64,000 nucleotides of DNA from Paracoccaceae bacterium (GTDB lineage Bacteria > Pseudomonadota > Alphaproteobacteria > Rhodobacterales > Rhodobacteraceae). Under the pieces are notes generated by a model. That model was given only the letters and a program-made list of their open reading frames with translations. It searched no databases and was not told where the DNA came from. This document shows positions 10,092-19,110 of this stretch, one piece after another. The position numbers were made by a program, and so were the translations under genes. The stretch is from positions 19,614-83,613 of the forward strand of contig CACPPZ010000003.1 of NCBI GenBank assembly GCA_902635985.1, read 5' to 3'. Each line of letters opens with the position of its first letter. Position 1 is the stretch's first letter.

Positions 10092-10941
10092 AAGTTTTTA
10101 TAGTCAAGGCTGTGAGGTCAAAATCTGTTGGGTGATAGCATTAGAACCTGAAGCAAGGCCACTTATTGATTTATTTGATCTAAGCCCACTTTCGAATAAT
10201 TTAAATTTCCCTGTGTATATAAACTCAAAGAGTGGGCATGCTCTTGTGATATCTGGAATTGGTTCAAGTAAAGCCGCCGCGGCAGCCACCTATTTAAAAA
10301 TGTTGTTTAATGTTCAGAGGTATGTCGGGTGGATTAACATCGGAATTGCTGGGTTCTATGAAGAACCAATTGGGCAACTATTCCAAGCGATAAAGGTTCA
10401 TGATACAGCAAGAAAAACGTCATATTTTCCGGGTTTCCGACTATCAAAAATAGTCAAATGCCAAACACTGCATACCGTTGCCCAGCCAGAAACAACATAT
10501 TCAGACGCTGTACTTTTTGATATGGAAGCATCAGGTTTTTGTGAGATCGCCTCTATGTTTTCCTGTAATGAATTGGTATTCGTTTTAAAAATCGTATCCG
10601 ATACACCAAAAAGCCCTGTGAGTTCAGTCTCAAGAGAAGAAATTACGCAATTGATATATCAAAATAAAGATAAACTTCGTGAAATAATTAGTCACATAGA
10701 AAAATTAGTGAATGATGAGAAAACAAGACTGCACGTACCAGAAGAAGTTTATCAATATTTTGAAAGGTATCATTTTACTCAGAGTAATAGATATAGATTT
10801 TTGCAAGCATATAAAAAATGGAAGTCTGCATTTCCCGATGGAAAATTAGCACGTACTCTAGCCACAGGAAACTCCGCTTCAGAATTAATTTCTAATCTCG
10901 AAAGTGAGCTTTTTTTAGCAATAAAAGACTGGAAACTCTAA
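10084..10941 (+). CDS. Nucleoside phosphorylase / nucleosidase-like protein (PNP_UDP-type fold) with C-terminal extension
   Basis: CWVIALEPEARPLIDLF, VISGIGSSKAAAAATYL, WINIGIAGF, LFDMEASGFCEIAS, LKIVSDTP. Confidence 0.75.
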   Translation: MIESFYSQGCEVKICWVIALEPEARPLIDLFDLSPLSNNLNFPVYINSKSGHALVISGIGSSKAAAAATYLKMLFNVQRYVGWINIGIAGFYEEPIGQLFQAIKVHDTARKTSYFPGFRLSKIVKCQTLHTVAQPETTYSDAVLFDMEASGFCEIASMFSCNELVFVLKIVSDTPKSPVSSVSREEITQLIYQNKDKLREIISHIEKLVNDEKTRLHVPEEVYQYFERYHFTQSNRYRFLQAYKKWKSAFPDGKLARTLATGNSASELISNLESELFLAIKDWKL

Positions 10942-11933
10942 TGATCGATAGCATTTTTGTAGAGCGTGAAGTCCTAGATCATCCAGTTGCACAAAAAATT
11001 TTTAAACGCCTCAAGTACGCTGATATTTTTGAGATTGAAAGATATCAAGAGATGTTTAATCGGAGGAAACAGAACTTTCGTATTCAAAAACAAAACCCTG
11101 CTTTAATTTTAGCAAAAAAACATGATAATTTTGTTTTACCGGCACCATCAGGTTTTGGTATTGATGCACAAAAAAATTATTATTTTTCTCACATGTATAA
11201 CTGTATCTATGATTGCCGATACTGTTTTTTACAAGGTATGTACTCTTCTGCAAACTACGTTTTATTTGTAAATTATGAGGATTTTTTCGAAGCAATTTCT
11301 GATACAATTTATGAAAATACTAATAAAAGTATGACTTTTTTTTCTGGTTATGACTGTGACTCCTTAGCATTCGAAAAAATTACAGGTTTTGCAGAAAAAG
11401 CATTAGAATTTTTTACTAATTTCAGTTCAGTTGAACTTGAACTTAGAACTAAAAGTATAGTCTCTGACACTTTCTTAAACAGAAGTCCTATTTCTAATTG
11501 TGTCGTAGCTTATAGTTTGTCTCCCAGTAATGTCTCTGCCATTTTGGATAATAAGGCTCCCAGTATAGACAGACGAATTAATGTTTTGCAGAAACTAGCC
11601 AAAAATGGTTGGCCCGTTGGCCTCAGGTTTGACCCTCTGATTTACTGCTCTGACTGGGAAAAACTTTATTCAGAGCTGATTAACAAAATATTCAAGGATA
11701 TAAACATTGACCAAGTTCACTCTGTAAGTCACGGTCCCCTGAGATACCCTAAAGAAATGTATAAAAAAATTACGTCACTATATCCAGATGATAAACTTTT
11801 TTCATTTCCAATGGAGGCTAAGGATGGAATTGTATCTTATGGTAAAGAAATAGAGGAAGAAATGTCTTCATTTCTGCAATCTGAATTAGAAAAGTATACA
11901 ACAAGGAATAAAATTTTTCGTTGTTTGGTTTGA
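10941..11933 (+). CDS. Spore photoproduct lyase-like radical SAM protein
   Basis: CX3CX2C radical SAM motif in YYFSHMYNCIYDCRYCFLQGMYSSANYVLFVNYEDF; APSIDRRINVLQKLAKNGWPVGLRFDPLIY as in SPL-family proteins. Confidence 0.85.
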   Translation: MIDSIFVEREVLDHPVAQKIFKRLKYADIFEIERYQEMFNRRKQNFRIQKQNPALILAKKHDNFVLPAPSGFGIDAQKNYYFSHMYNCIYDCRYCFLQGMYSSANYVLFVNYEDFFEAISDTIYENTNKSMTFFSGYDCDSLAFEKITGFAEKALEFFTNFSSVELELRTKSIVSDTFLNRSPISNCVVAYSLSPSNVSAILDNKAPSIDRRINVLQKLAKNGWPVGLRFDPLIYCSDWEKLYSELINKIFKDINIDQVHSVSHGPLRYPKEMYKKITSLYPDDKLFSFPMEAKDGIVSYGKEIEEEMSSFLQSELEKYTTRNKIFRCLV

Positions 11934-11942
11934 TGCTGGAGT

Positions 11943-12656
11943 TTGCAAAATTTGGAAAAAAGAAAAGCGATTGTTTCTGGTAGTTCAAGTGGCATTGGAA
12001 AAGAAATTACTTCACTACTATTAAAAAGTGGAACTGATGTAATAGGTCTTGCACGCGATCACAAAAAATTCAAACCAGACTTTGATGGTTATTTTCCTAT
12101 TTCAATTGATCTATCGGATTTTGAAAAAACTGAGCGTATTATTCCGCAGGTTTTGCATCAACACTCTGACGTTGACGTATTAATTTGTAATGCTGGTTTT
12201 GGTGATTTTCGAACCTTGGAGAATTTTTCTGCTAAGCAAATATCGGATTTTATAAATATAAATTTAATATCACATATAATGCTTTGTAGACACTTAGTGA
12301 GTTTTATGAAAGCTAAGGGTAATGGTGACATTATTATCATGGGTTCAGAGGCTTCTATAGTTGGAAAGAAAAAGGCATCACTTTATTCGGCTGCAAAGTT
12401 TGGTCTGAGAGGTTTTGCTCAATCACTTCGTGATGAATGTGGCAATACTGGCGTGAGGGTTTGTTTGATAAACCCTGGTTTTGTAAGAACCCCATTTTTT
12501 GATACTTTAAATTTTAAGCCTGGGGAGGATGGAAATAATGCAATTGAGCCAGGCGACATTGCTAAAATAGTATGTGATATTATTGAAACCAGAAAGGGTA
12601 CAAACATTGATGAAATCAACGTATCGCCAGCATCTAAGTCGATAATATTCAAATAA
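11943..12656 (+). CDS. Short-chain dehydrogenase/reductase
   Basis: AIVSGSSSGIGKEI, LICNAGFGDF, YSAAKFGLRGFAQSLRDE; TTG start, 9 bp after the SPL-like gene. Confidence 0.88.
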   Translation: MQNLEKRKAIVSGSSSGIGKEITSLLLKSGTDVIGLARDHKKFKPDFDGYFPISIDLSDFEKTERIIPQVLHQHSDVDVLICNAGFGDFRTLENFSAKQISDFININLISHIMLCRHLVSFMKAKGNGDIIIMGSEASIVGKKKASLYSAAKFGLRGFAQSLRDECGNTGVRVCLINPGFVRTPFFDTLNFKPGEDGNNAIEPGDIAKIVCDIIETRKGTNIDEINVSPASKSIIFK

Positions 12657-12794
12657 AGTATGTTAAGAGTTATAAATATATGCCAACTATAAAATAATGC
12701 AAAGCGGGTATGCAAAAATAGCATTGGTAAAACTTGCCGCAACGCAGCATATTGTATTGGAGAAAAGCGTAAAACGTTTTTTTAAAGTTTTTCA

Positions 12795-12896
12795 CACGTT
12801 CCTCCCAATTTCGTTTGAAAGACTAAAAGATAGTGACCTTCCTCCTCCCTAGGTCAATCTTTGCGATAAAGGCCCTCTCTCGAGAGGGTCTTTATC
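12795..12896 (+). ncRNA. Candidate small RNA with anti-Shine-Dalgarno loops (cuckoo/CcsR/alpha-r14-like)
   Basis: TTCCTCCC at 12799-12806; hairpin TGACCT(12834-12839)-TCCTCCTCCCT-AGGTCA(12851-12856) exposing CCTCCTCCC in the loop; followed by a strong terminator hairpin 12865-12896. 5' end not determinable. Confidence 0.6.
12865..12896. terminator. Rho-independent (possibly bidirectional) terminator
   Basis: GATAAAGGCCCTCTCTCGAGAGGGTCTTTATC near-perfect inverted repeat between convergent units. Confidence 0.85.
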
Positions 12897-12916
12897 ATTT
12901 TGGAGGCGTCGTTAGT

Positions 12917-14491
12917 CTATTGGATTTCTCCAGATATATGGATAACAGTCGGAACTTTTGCGCTGAAAGCTTCAATTATATTTTTTTGTAGTTCTTTTAG
13001 GTTAGATGGCTTTCTGGATAGCGCCCCATAGGATTCAGCTAATTTGCAGAAATTAGGGTTTAAAGCTTGAACGGAATTTGGAGCAATTTGCGCAGCTACC
13101 ATGCTGTCCTCAATTGCTTTAAGTTTTTGGTTGTCCCAAATGAGAATTGGTAAATTAAGTTGCAATTCAACAGCGGTACCTAACTCCTGAATTGTGTACT
13201 GAAATCCATAGTCACCAGCTATAGCTATCGTGGGCATATTGGGCCTAGCAATACAACCGCCTATCGCAGCTGGCAATGCATACCCTAAAGTCCCAAATCC
13301 ATAAGGATGATGCCAATGATTAGGTTTTTTCATATCCCAGATTTCTTTAGCCAAATATGCGAATTGCGTCATATCAGAATATACCACAGTATCTTCTGGC
13401 ACTATTTCTTCGACCGCTCTGACCACCTCTGATACCCCGGGAAACTCTCTTATTGCTTGTAAAGCCCATTCTTCACGTTTTTGCGATACAAGTTTAGAAT
13501 CCCACTTTTCTGCACTATCTTGTCCATCGAAGTTTTTCAGAGATGCTTCAACAAAGTCTTCCACCTTCATATTAAGCTTAATATCCGCATTATGATGATC
13601 ACTGAGAACTTCAGGATCGGTATCGACACGAACCAATGTACATTTGTGACCCAGATTGTAGCGCCAGATATCAACTTCCGCTAGTTCTGAGCCGAGAACA
13701 ACTATTAAATCTGATTTTGACAGCACACTTACAGTGTCTGGCCGAGCCAACGATGAGCCCATAAATAAAGGATAACTTGATGGTATTAGTCCCCTGCCCG
13801 TAAAGCTTGTAAAACTGGCAGCACCAGTCTTTTTTATTAGCTTAAAAACGTCTGTTTTCTTGGCGCCACCACCTACAATAAACAGAGGCTTTTCAGAGTT
13901 TTTAATTAGCGTCGAAACCTCATTTATTTCGTTTTCGGCATATGAAAAAAAGTTCTTAGCTTTTTCACTGATTTCAAAATCAGGTGCTTTTTCTTCAAGT
14001 ACTTTAATTGGGATTTGTATATGTTTGGGCCTGGGTCTCTTATCGTGGAATTCTGTGAATGCCCGCTCCAATAAGCCATAAGCAGCCTTGTAATTTTGAG
14101 CTGTCTCAGACCAGTCACAAACACTACCGGCCGCACTTTCCTGGTCCAGCATTTGGTGTAACTGTCCGCGTCGGTATGCTGTCTCGTCTAAGCAGGAAGA
14201 AATAGCTAGGACCGGTATGCTATCGGAGTATGATTGCCCTAGTGCAGTTAAAACATTACAAATACCTGGTCCTGTAATAACATAAACAATTCCTGGTTTC
14301 CCACTTGCTCTGGCGTAACCATCTGCCATGAAGCCAGCGCCCTGTTCATGTCTTGCAAGAACATGGATGAGCTCCGCTTCGTCAATGCCGCGATAAAGCT
14401 CTTGGTTGTGAACGCCGGGAATACCAAATATATATTGGACACCTTGGTTTTTTAAAAACCTTGATATTTGGACTCCGGTTGGTCTCTCCAT
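12917..14491 (-). CDS. Thiamine pyrophosphate-dependent decarboxylase, acetolactate synthase-like (AruI-like)
   Basis: IFGIPGVHNQELYRG, RHEQGAGFMADGYARASGKPG, TGPGICNVLTALGQSYSDSIPVL, GDYGFQYTIQELGTA. Confidence 0.82.
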   Translation of the reverse strand: MERPTGVQISRFLKNQGVQYIFGIPGVHNQELYRGIDEAELIHVLARHEQGAGFMADGYARASGKPGIVYVITGPGICNVLTALGQSYSDSIPVLAISSCLDETAYRRGQLHQMLDQESAAGSVCDWSETAQNYKAAYGLLERAFTEFHDKRPRPKHIQIPIKVLEEKAPDFEISEKAKNFFSYAENEINEVSTLIKNSEKPLFIVGGGAKKTDVFKLIKKTGAASFTSFTGRGLIPSSYPLFMGSSLARPDTVSVLSKSDLIVVLGSELAEVDIWRYNLGHKCTLVRVDTDPEVLSDHHNADIKLNMKVEDFVEASLKNFDGQDSAEKWDSKLVSQKREEWALQAIREFPGVSEVVRAVEEIVPEDTVVYSDMTQFAYLAKEIWDMKKPNHWHHPYGFGTLGYALPAAIGGCIARPNMPTIAIAGDYGFQYTIQELGTAVELQLNLPILIWDNQKLKAIEDSMVAAQIAPNSVQALNPNFCKLAESYGALSRKPSNLKELQKNIIEAFSAKVPTVIHISGEIQ

Positions 14492-14549
14492 ATTAATATT
14501 TTCCTAAAAAGCAGTTTACACATCTTAAAGCTATACCTAAGCTTCTTTA

Positions 14550-15575
14550 ATGCGAACCACTAAGTCAATCCATGTTATTTCAGCTCATGCGGAAGGCGAG
14601 GTCGGAGACGTGATTATTGGTGGAGTTTCGCCGCCGCCTGGAGATACAGTTTGGGAGCAGAGTAAGTGGATTTTGAGTAATGGTTTGTTGCGTAATTTCC
14701 TATTAAATGAGCCCCGAGGTGGCGTTTTTAGACATGTAAATTTACTTGTGCCTCCAAAGAACCCAAAAGCAGATGCAGCCTTTATTATAATGGAGCCAGA
14801 GTTTAATCCTCCGATGTCAGGATCAAATTCGATTTGCGTTGCAACCGTTTTGCTTGATGCCGGAATAATAGAGATGGTTGAACCCATCACTAGTTTCACG
14901 CTTGAGGCGCCGGGAGGTTTAATAAAAGTAAAGGCAGAATGTTCTAACGGAAAGGCAGATAGAATCTATGTTAAAAATTTGCCTAGTTTCTCAAATTCTC
15001 TTGATTCAGTACTTGAGATCGAAGGATATGGAGCCTTGAAGGTTGATACTGCTTTTGGTGGTGACTCGTTTGTGGTGGTGGACGCAAACAGTCTAGGCTT
15101 TAGGCTTTCTCCGGATGAAGCTAAAGATCTAGCGAAATTAGGAGAAAAGATTACTCAAGCCGCTAACGAGCAATTAAACTTTTATCATCCCACCTATTCT
15201 GATTGGGATCATTTTTCGTTTTGCCACTTTTGTGGCCCATTATTGCAAGAAAAAAAGGGTAAAAACTTTAAATCTGCGGTAGCCATAAAACCTGGAAAAA
15301 TTGATAGGTCGCCCACAGGGACAGCCTTGTCAGCTAAAATGGCAATCTTACACAAGCGTGGGAAAATAAAAATTGGGGAGCAGTTAACTGCAAGTTCTAT
15401 TATTGATTCAGAATTTACTGGTCAAATTTTAGGATTAACTAAGGTCGGAAATGTGGAGGCTATTTTGCCAGAAATTAGTGGTCGTGCATGGATTACGGGC
15501 ATCCATCAGCACATGCTTGATCCGGCAGACCCATGGCCAGGCGGTTATCGTATTTCAGATACCTGGGGTATTTAA
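14550..15575 (+). CDS. Proline racemase-family protein (probable 3-hydroxyproline dehydratase-type)
   Basis: [78 protein letters not shown]. Confidence 0.85.
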   Translation: MRTTKSIHVISAHAEGEVGDVIIGGVSPPPGDTVWEQSKWILSNGLLRNFLLNEPRGGVFRHVNLLVPPKNPKADAAFIIMEPEFNPPMSGSNSICVATVLLDAGIIEMVEPITSFTLEAPGGLIKVKAECSNGKADRIYVKNLPSFSNSLDSVLEIEGYGALKVDTAFGGDSFVVVDANSLGFRLSPDEAKDLAKLGEKITQAANEQLNFYHPTYSDWDHFSFCHFCGPLLQEKKGKNFKSAVAIKPGKIDRSPTGTALSAKMAILHKRGKIKIGEQLTASSIIDSEFTGQILGLTKVGNVEAILPEISGRAWITGIHQHMLDPADPWPGGYRISDTWGI

Positions 15576-15592
15576 ATTATTTAGAAATATTT

Positions 15593-16795
15593 CTAATAGT
15601 TGGCATTTGTGTGTCTTCTTATCCATGAGATAGTCACATAAAAAACACCTATAGAAAGCGTGAAAATAGGCAGGCCTAAACGCATATTTATATCTAGCAA
15701 AAATCCGGCGACCCAAGGCCCCATCAAATTTGAAAGTTCAAAAAGCATTACAAATCCAGCGTTTGCTGCAACAATTTCCGCTCCTGAAAATCTTCTAGAT
15801 AACATTGCAAGTCCAATCGAATATAGAGCATAAACTAAGCCTGCAGCAAGAAATCCAAAGATAAGGGTTGCGAATATCGATCCTAAAAAGAATGGGATCA
15901 AGCTGGCAAATATGAGGCCTGCACAGACAGTTATTACGCCAACTTTCCGAAGGCCGTATTTATCGGCCAAAATTGCAATAGGGTACTGAAGACTTGTTGC
16001 ACCCAGTGCCATGGCTGGTACGATAATCAACGCTAGAATTGGTGCAGCTTCGGGTGTGCGAGTTATCATTGCGGGAAGAAGACTAATTAAGGCTAAATCT
16101 ACACTGCCGACCACGACACAGGCAGAAGCTACAGTTGGGGCTCTTTTGATCAATATGAGCGGCGATGCGGAATGAGTTTGAGTGTCTTTAGGTTCAAGGC
16201 CTTTGAGTTTTAATATTGGGATTGCAGCTACAATCAGAAAACCACCCATAATTATAAATGGAATTATCGAAAGAGCACCAAATAACCAAATGACGACCGG
16301 TCCAACAGCAAATCCTATTGAAATAGCGGTAGCATAAATTGCCATCACACGGGTGCGATATTTTTCAGCTACAATATTGGCCAGCCAAGCTTCAGTCAGA
16401 ACCCAATGTAGACCTAAACCAAGGCCACTTACAAACCGAAAGACAAGCCACAAACCATAGTTGTCCGTAAAGCGGAATGCAATGGTCATTATAGCTGCAA
16501 CGATTAAACCTGCATTAATTGTCACTATATATCCATATTTCGCAGCCAATTTTGGTGCAAAGTAGGCGCTGGACACAACGCCAAGAGCAGCAGCTCCACA
16601 CACTATGCCAATCCTTTGAAAAGATATATTGAAAGTTTCCATCCATAAGGAAATTAGCGGGAGATAGCCACCAAACGCCGCGCCAAGTGCTACGGCTGAT
16701 AAAGATATCATTACCATGCCAGGAGCAGTCGTTGCCTCACTTATTTGTCGGCGTATCTTTACAGTTATGTTTTGAATTTGACTTATCCAGCCCAT
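15593..16795 (-). CDS. Major facilitator superfamily transporter
   Basis: About 12 predicted TM segments; GLGLGLHWVLTEAWLANIVAEKYRTRVMAIYATAISIGFAVGPVV. Confidence 0.85.
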   Translation of the reverse strand: MGWISQIQNITVKIRRQISEATTAPGMVMISLSAVALGAAFGGYLPLISLWMETFNISFQRIGIVCGAAALGVVSSAYFAPKLAAKYGYIVTINAGLIVAAIMTIAFRFTDNYGLWLVFRFVSGLGLGLHWVLTEAWLANIVAEKYRTRVMAIYATAISIGFAVGPVVIWLFGALSIIPFIIMGGFLIVAAIPILKLKGLEPKDTQTHSASPLILIKRAPTVASACVVVGSVDLALISLLPAMITRTPEAAPILALIIVPAMALGATSLQYPIAILADKYGLRKVGVITVCAGLIFASLIPFFLGSIFATLIFGFLAAGLVYALYSIGLAMLSRRFSGAEIVAANAGFVMLFELSNLMGPWVAGFLLDINMRLGLPIFTLSIGVFYVTISWIRRHTNANY

Positions 16796-18027
16796 TCACC
16801 GTTTCGGAAAACTGGCACTGCAGTTCCATCGGTTTTTATACCATCTACATTCATTTCACCAGATCCAATCATCCAGTCTATATGTATCATACTGCTATTA
16901 CCGCCCCGTGAGATGATCTGATCCTTACTCAGATTTTCGCCATCTTTAAAACATTTAGAGTAACACTGACCCAACGCGATATGACTAGCGGCATTTTCAT
17001 CGAACAAGGTGTTATAAAATAAAAGACCACTTTGCGAAATTGGTGAACTGTGAGGAACTAAGGCCACCTCTCCCAAACGCCTCGCACCTGCATCAGAGTC
17101 TAATACTTTCAATAACACTTCTTCACCTTTGGATGCATGAGCTTCTGTAATACTTCCAGATTCAAATTTTACACAGATGTTATCAATTAATGTTCCTTGA
17201 TGAGATAGAGGTTTTGTGGAGCTAACCGTACCTTCAACTTTCAGGCAATGCGGTGTGGTAAAAACCTCTTCTGACGGTATATTTGGATTACAAATAACAC
17301 CATTTTTTGCTAGAGATGCACCGCCCATCCACTCGTGATCATCTGCGAGCCCAACAGTAAGGTCAGTGCCTGGTCCTGAAAAATGTAGGGAAGCAAAATT
17401 TTGCTGGTTTAACCAGTCTGAGCGTTTTCGTAAATTTTCGTTATGCTTACTCCACGCGCCAATAGGATCATTGATGTTAACGCGCGAAGCTGAGAATATA
17501 GCCTCTGAAAGTTTCTTTTGAGCTTCTTTGTCTGGCAAATCTGGAAACATGCGTTTAGCCCAAGCTAACCCAGGCCATGCTATGATATTCCAGTTTATGT
17601 CAAAGCGCGTAATTCTCTCTCTGGCCGGCGTCAATGCCTGAGAGTTTGCCTTATTAACTCTTCCAACTTTCTGAGGGTCTTCATCTGCAAGCAACATTGG
17701 ATCATCGCCAACAATTGCAAGTCTTGCAGTATCATTGTCGAAAGCTGCTCCCATTCCGTCGTAAAGCCAATTAGCAGCCTTATCAAACGATGCATCAAGT
17801 GCATTTCTGTAACGTGATAAAACCATCTCTGGATCTGAAAATATTGGAGTAATAACGCCCGCACCTGATTTGTATGCATAATCAGTTATTTTTCTAACCA
17901 GTGGTAAGGCTTCTAAAGGTGCTGTGATCATTAAATCCTGACCCGGTCTTAAGGCCAAACCCGTTTTAACAGCAAGTTCCGCCAAACGATCAATGTGAGT
18001 AGAATTAATAATCGAAGTCTCTGACAT
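16783..18027 (-). CDS. M29-family aminopeptidase
   Basis: LAVKTGLALRPGQDLMITAP start, LHFSGPGTDLTVGL, MGGASLAKNGVICNPNIPSEEVFTTPH, EVALVPHSSPIS motifs. Confidence 0.87.
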   Translation of the reverse strand: MSETSIINSTHIDRLAELAVKTGLALRPGQDLMITAPLEALPLVRKITDYAYKSGAGVITPIFSDPEMVLSRYRNALDASFDKAANWLYDGMGAAFDNDTARLAIVGDDPMLLADEDPQKVGRVNKANSQALTPARERITRFDINWNIIAWPGLAWAKRMFPDLPDKEAQKKLSEAIFSASRVNINDPIGAWSKHNENLRKRSDWLNQQNFASLHFSGPGTDLTVGLADDHEWMGGASLAKNGVICNPNIPSEEVFTTPHCLKVEGTVSSTKPLSHQGTLIDNICVKFESGSITEAHASKGEEVLLKVLDSDAGARRLGEVALVPHSSPISQSGLLFYNTLFDENAASHIALGQCYSKCFKDGENLSKDQIISRGGNSSMIHIDWMIGSGEMNVDGIKTDGTAVPVFRNGEWAG

Positions 18028-18136
18028 ATCTTAACCTTTAGTTTTGTGTCTGTGGTGCATGAATAACCGTTACGTTGATAACTATTACTTATCAATGCAC
18101 TTTCAAAAAATTATGATCTTTAAGCTTAAGTTAGGG

Positions 18137-19063
18137 CTAAATATTTACAAATGAATACTCAGTGCCAGACTGCGCCACGCGGCCTATTCCACCTTTTGGT
18201 AAATGAAAGCCAATAATCAACATATCTTCATTTGATATTCGATTTAGTAGCTTCTGTCTCGTTTGAGCTGCCTCTTCCGGATTTTGGTCAAGTCCACTTA
18301 GCCAGTCTGGTCTTTTGAATGCAACATGATGGTTATTTAAAGCATCCCCGACTATAAGAGCAGATTGCGAGCCATTGGCTATTTCAAAACTCATATGACC
18401 AGGCGTGTGGCCCGGTGTCATCAATGCTAGTACACCTGGTATCGGCTCATCTCCATCATCAAAAAATTCTATTTGATCTTGTAATGCTTCAAACCGGGTT
18501 TTAGCACCAACGGCTGTCTCTACTCTGCTCTCATCAACTCTATTAACTGTTTCTGGATTCCACCAATAATCCCATTCTGTCCTGCCAATATGATACGTGG
18601 CATTTGGAAATAACAAATCATCAAAATCGTCTAGGACACCCCAGATATGGTCTGGATGTGCATGAGTAAAAATGACGTCAGTAATATCTTCAGGCGCAAG
18701 TCCCCTCTCGTCCAAGCTATCTACGATGGCCCCCATGCCATCCAAAAAGTAAACACCGGCACCAACATCAAATAGAATTTTACGGTTCTCTGTTTCCAAC
18801 AATGTTACGTTACATTCCCTAACTAATTGTTCTCGTGACAGAGATAATTCATTGATTATCAGCTCAAGTTCAGCCTGAGGCATTGTGTCGAAGGTCAACC
18901 CGGCTGGAAGTGTAATACTTCCGTCACTGACTGTTGTGATCTTTGTCGTCCCAAAGTCAATCTTAGTGTACGCTATGCTCGGTAAAACTAGTGATAATGG
19001 CAGGCAGGACGCCGCTTTAAGAAATGAACGTCTTCTAATAATCATAATTTTTTCCTGAGCCAA
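18137..19063 (-). CDS. MBL-fold metallo-hydrolase with Tat-type signal
   Basis: RRRSFLKAASC N-terminus; FTHAHPDHIWG; TPGHTPGHMSF. Confidence 0.87.
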   Translation of the reverse strand: MAQEKIMIIRRRSFLKAASCLPLSLVLPSIAYTKIDFGTTKITTVSDGSITLPAGLTFDTMPQAELELIINELSLSREQLVRECNVTLLETENRKILFDVGAGVYFLDGMGAIVDSLDERGLAPEDITDVIFTHAHPDHIWGVLDDFDDLLFPNATYHIGRTEWDYWWNPETVNRVDESRVETAVGAKTRFEALQDQIEFFDDGDEPIPGVLALMTPGHTPGHMSFEIANGSQSALIVGDALNNHHVAFKRPDWLSGLDQNPEEAAQTRQKLLNRISNEDMLIIGFHLPKGGIGRVAQSGTEYSFVNI

Positions 19064-19110
19064 TAATATTCTCTATTTGGAATATGTTTGATAATTTTAT
19101 CTTCAGCAAG

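Noticed and set aside
12734-12750. TTGCCGCAACGCAGCA, which resembles TGC/GCA-rich PhaR-type boxes or a promoter for the sRNA
   Set aside because: Single occurrence, no well-spaced -10 element found; too weak to call.
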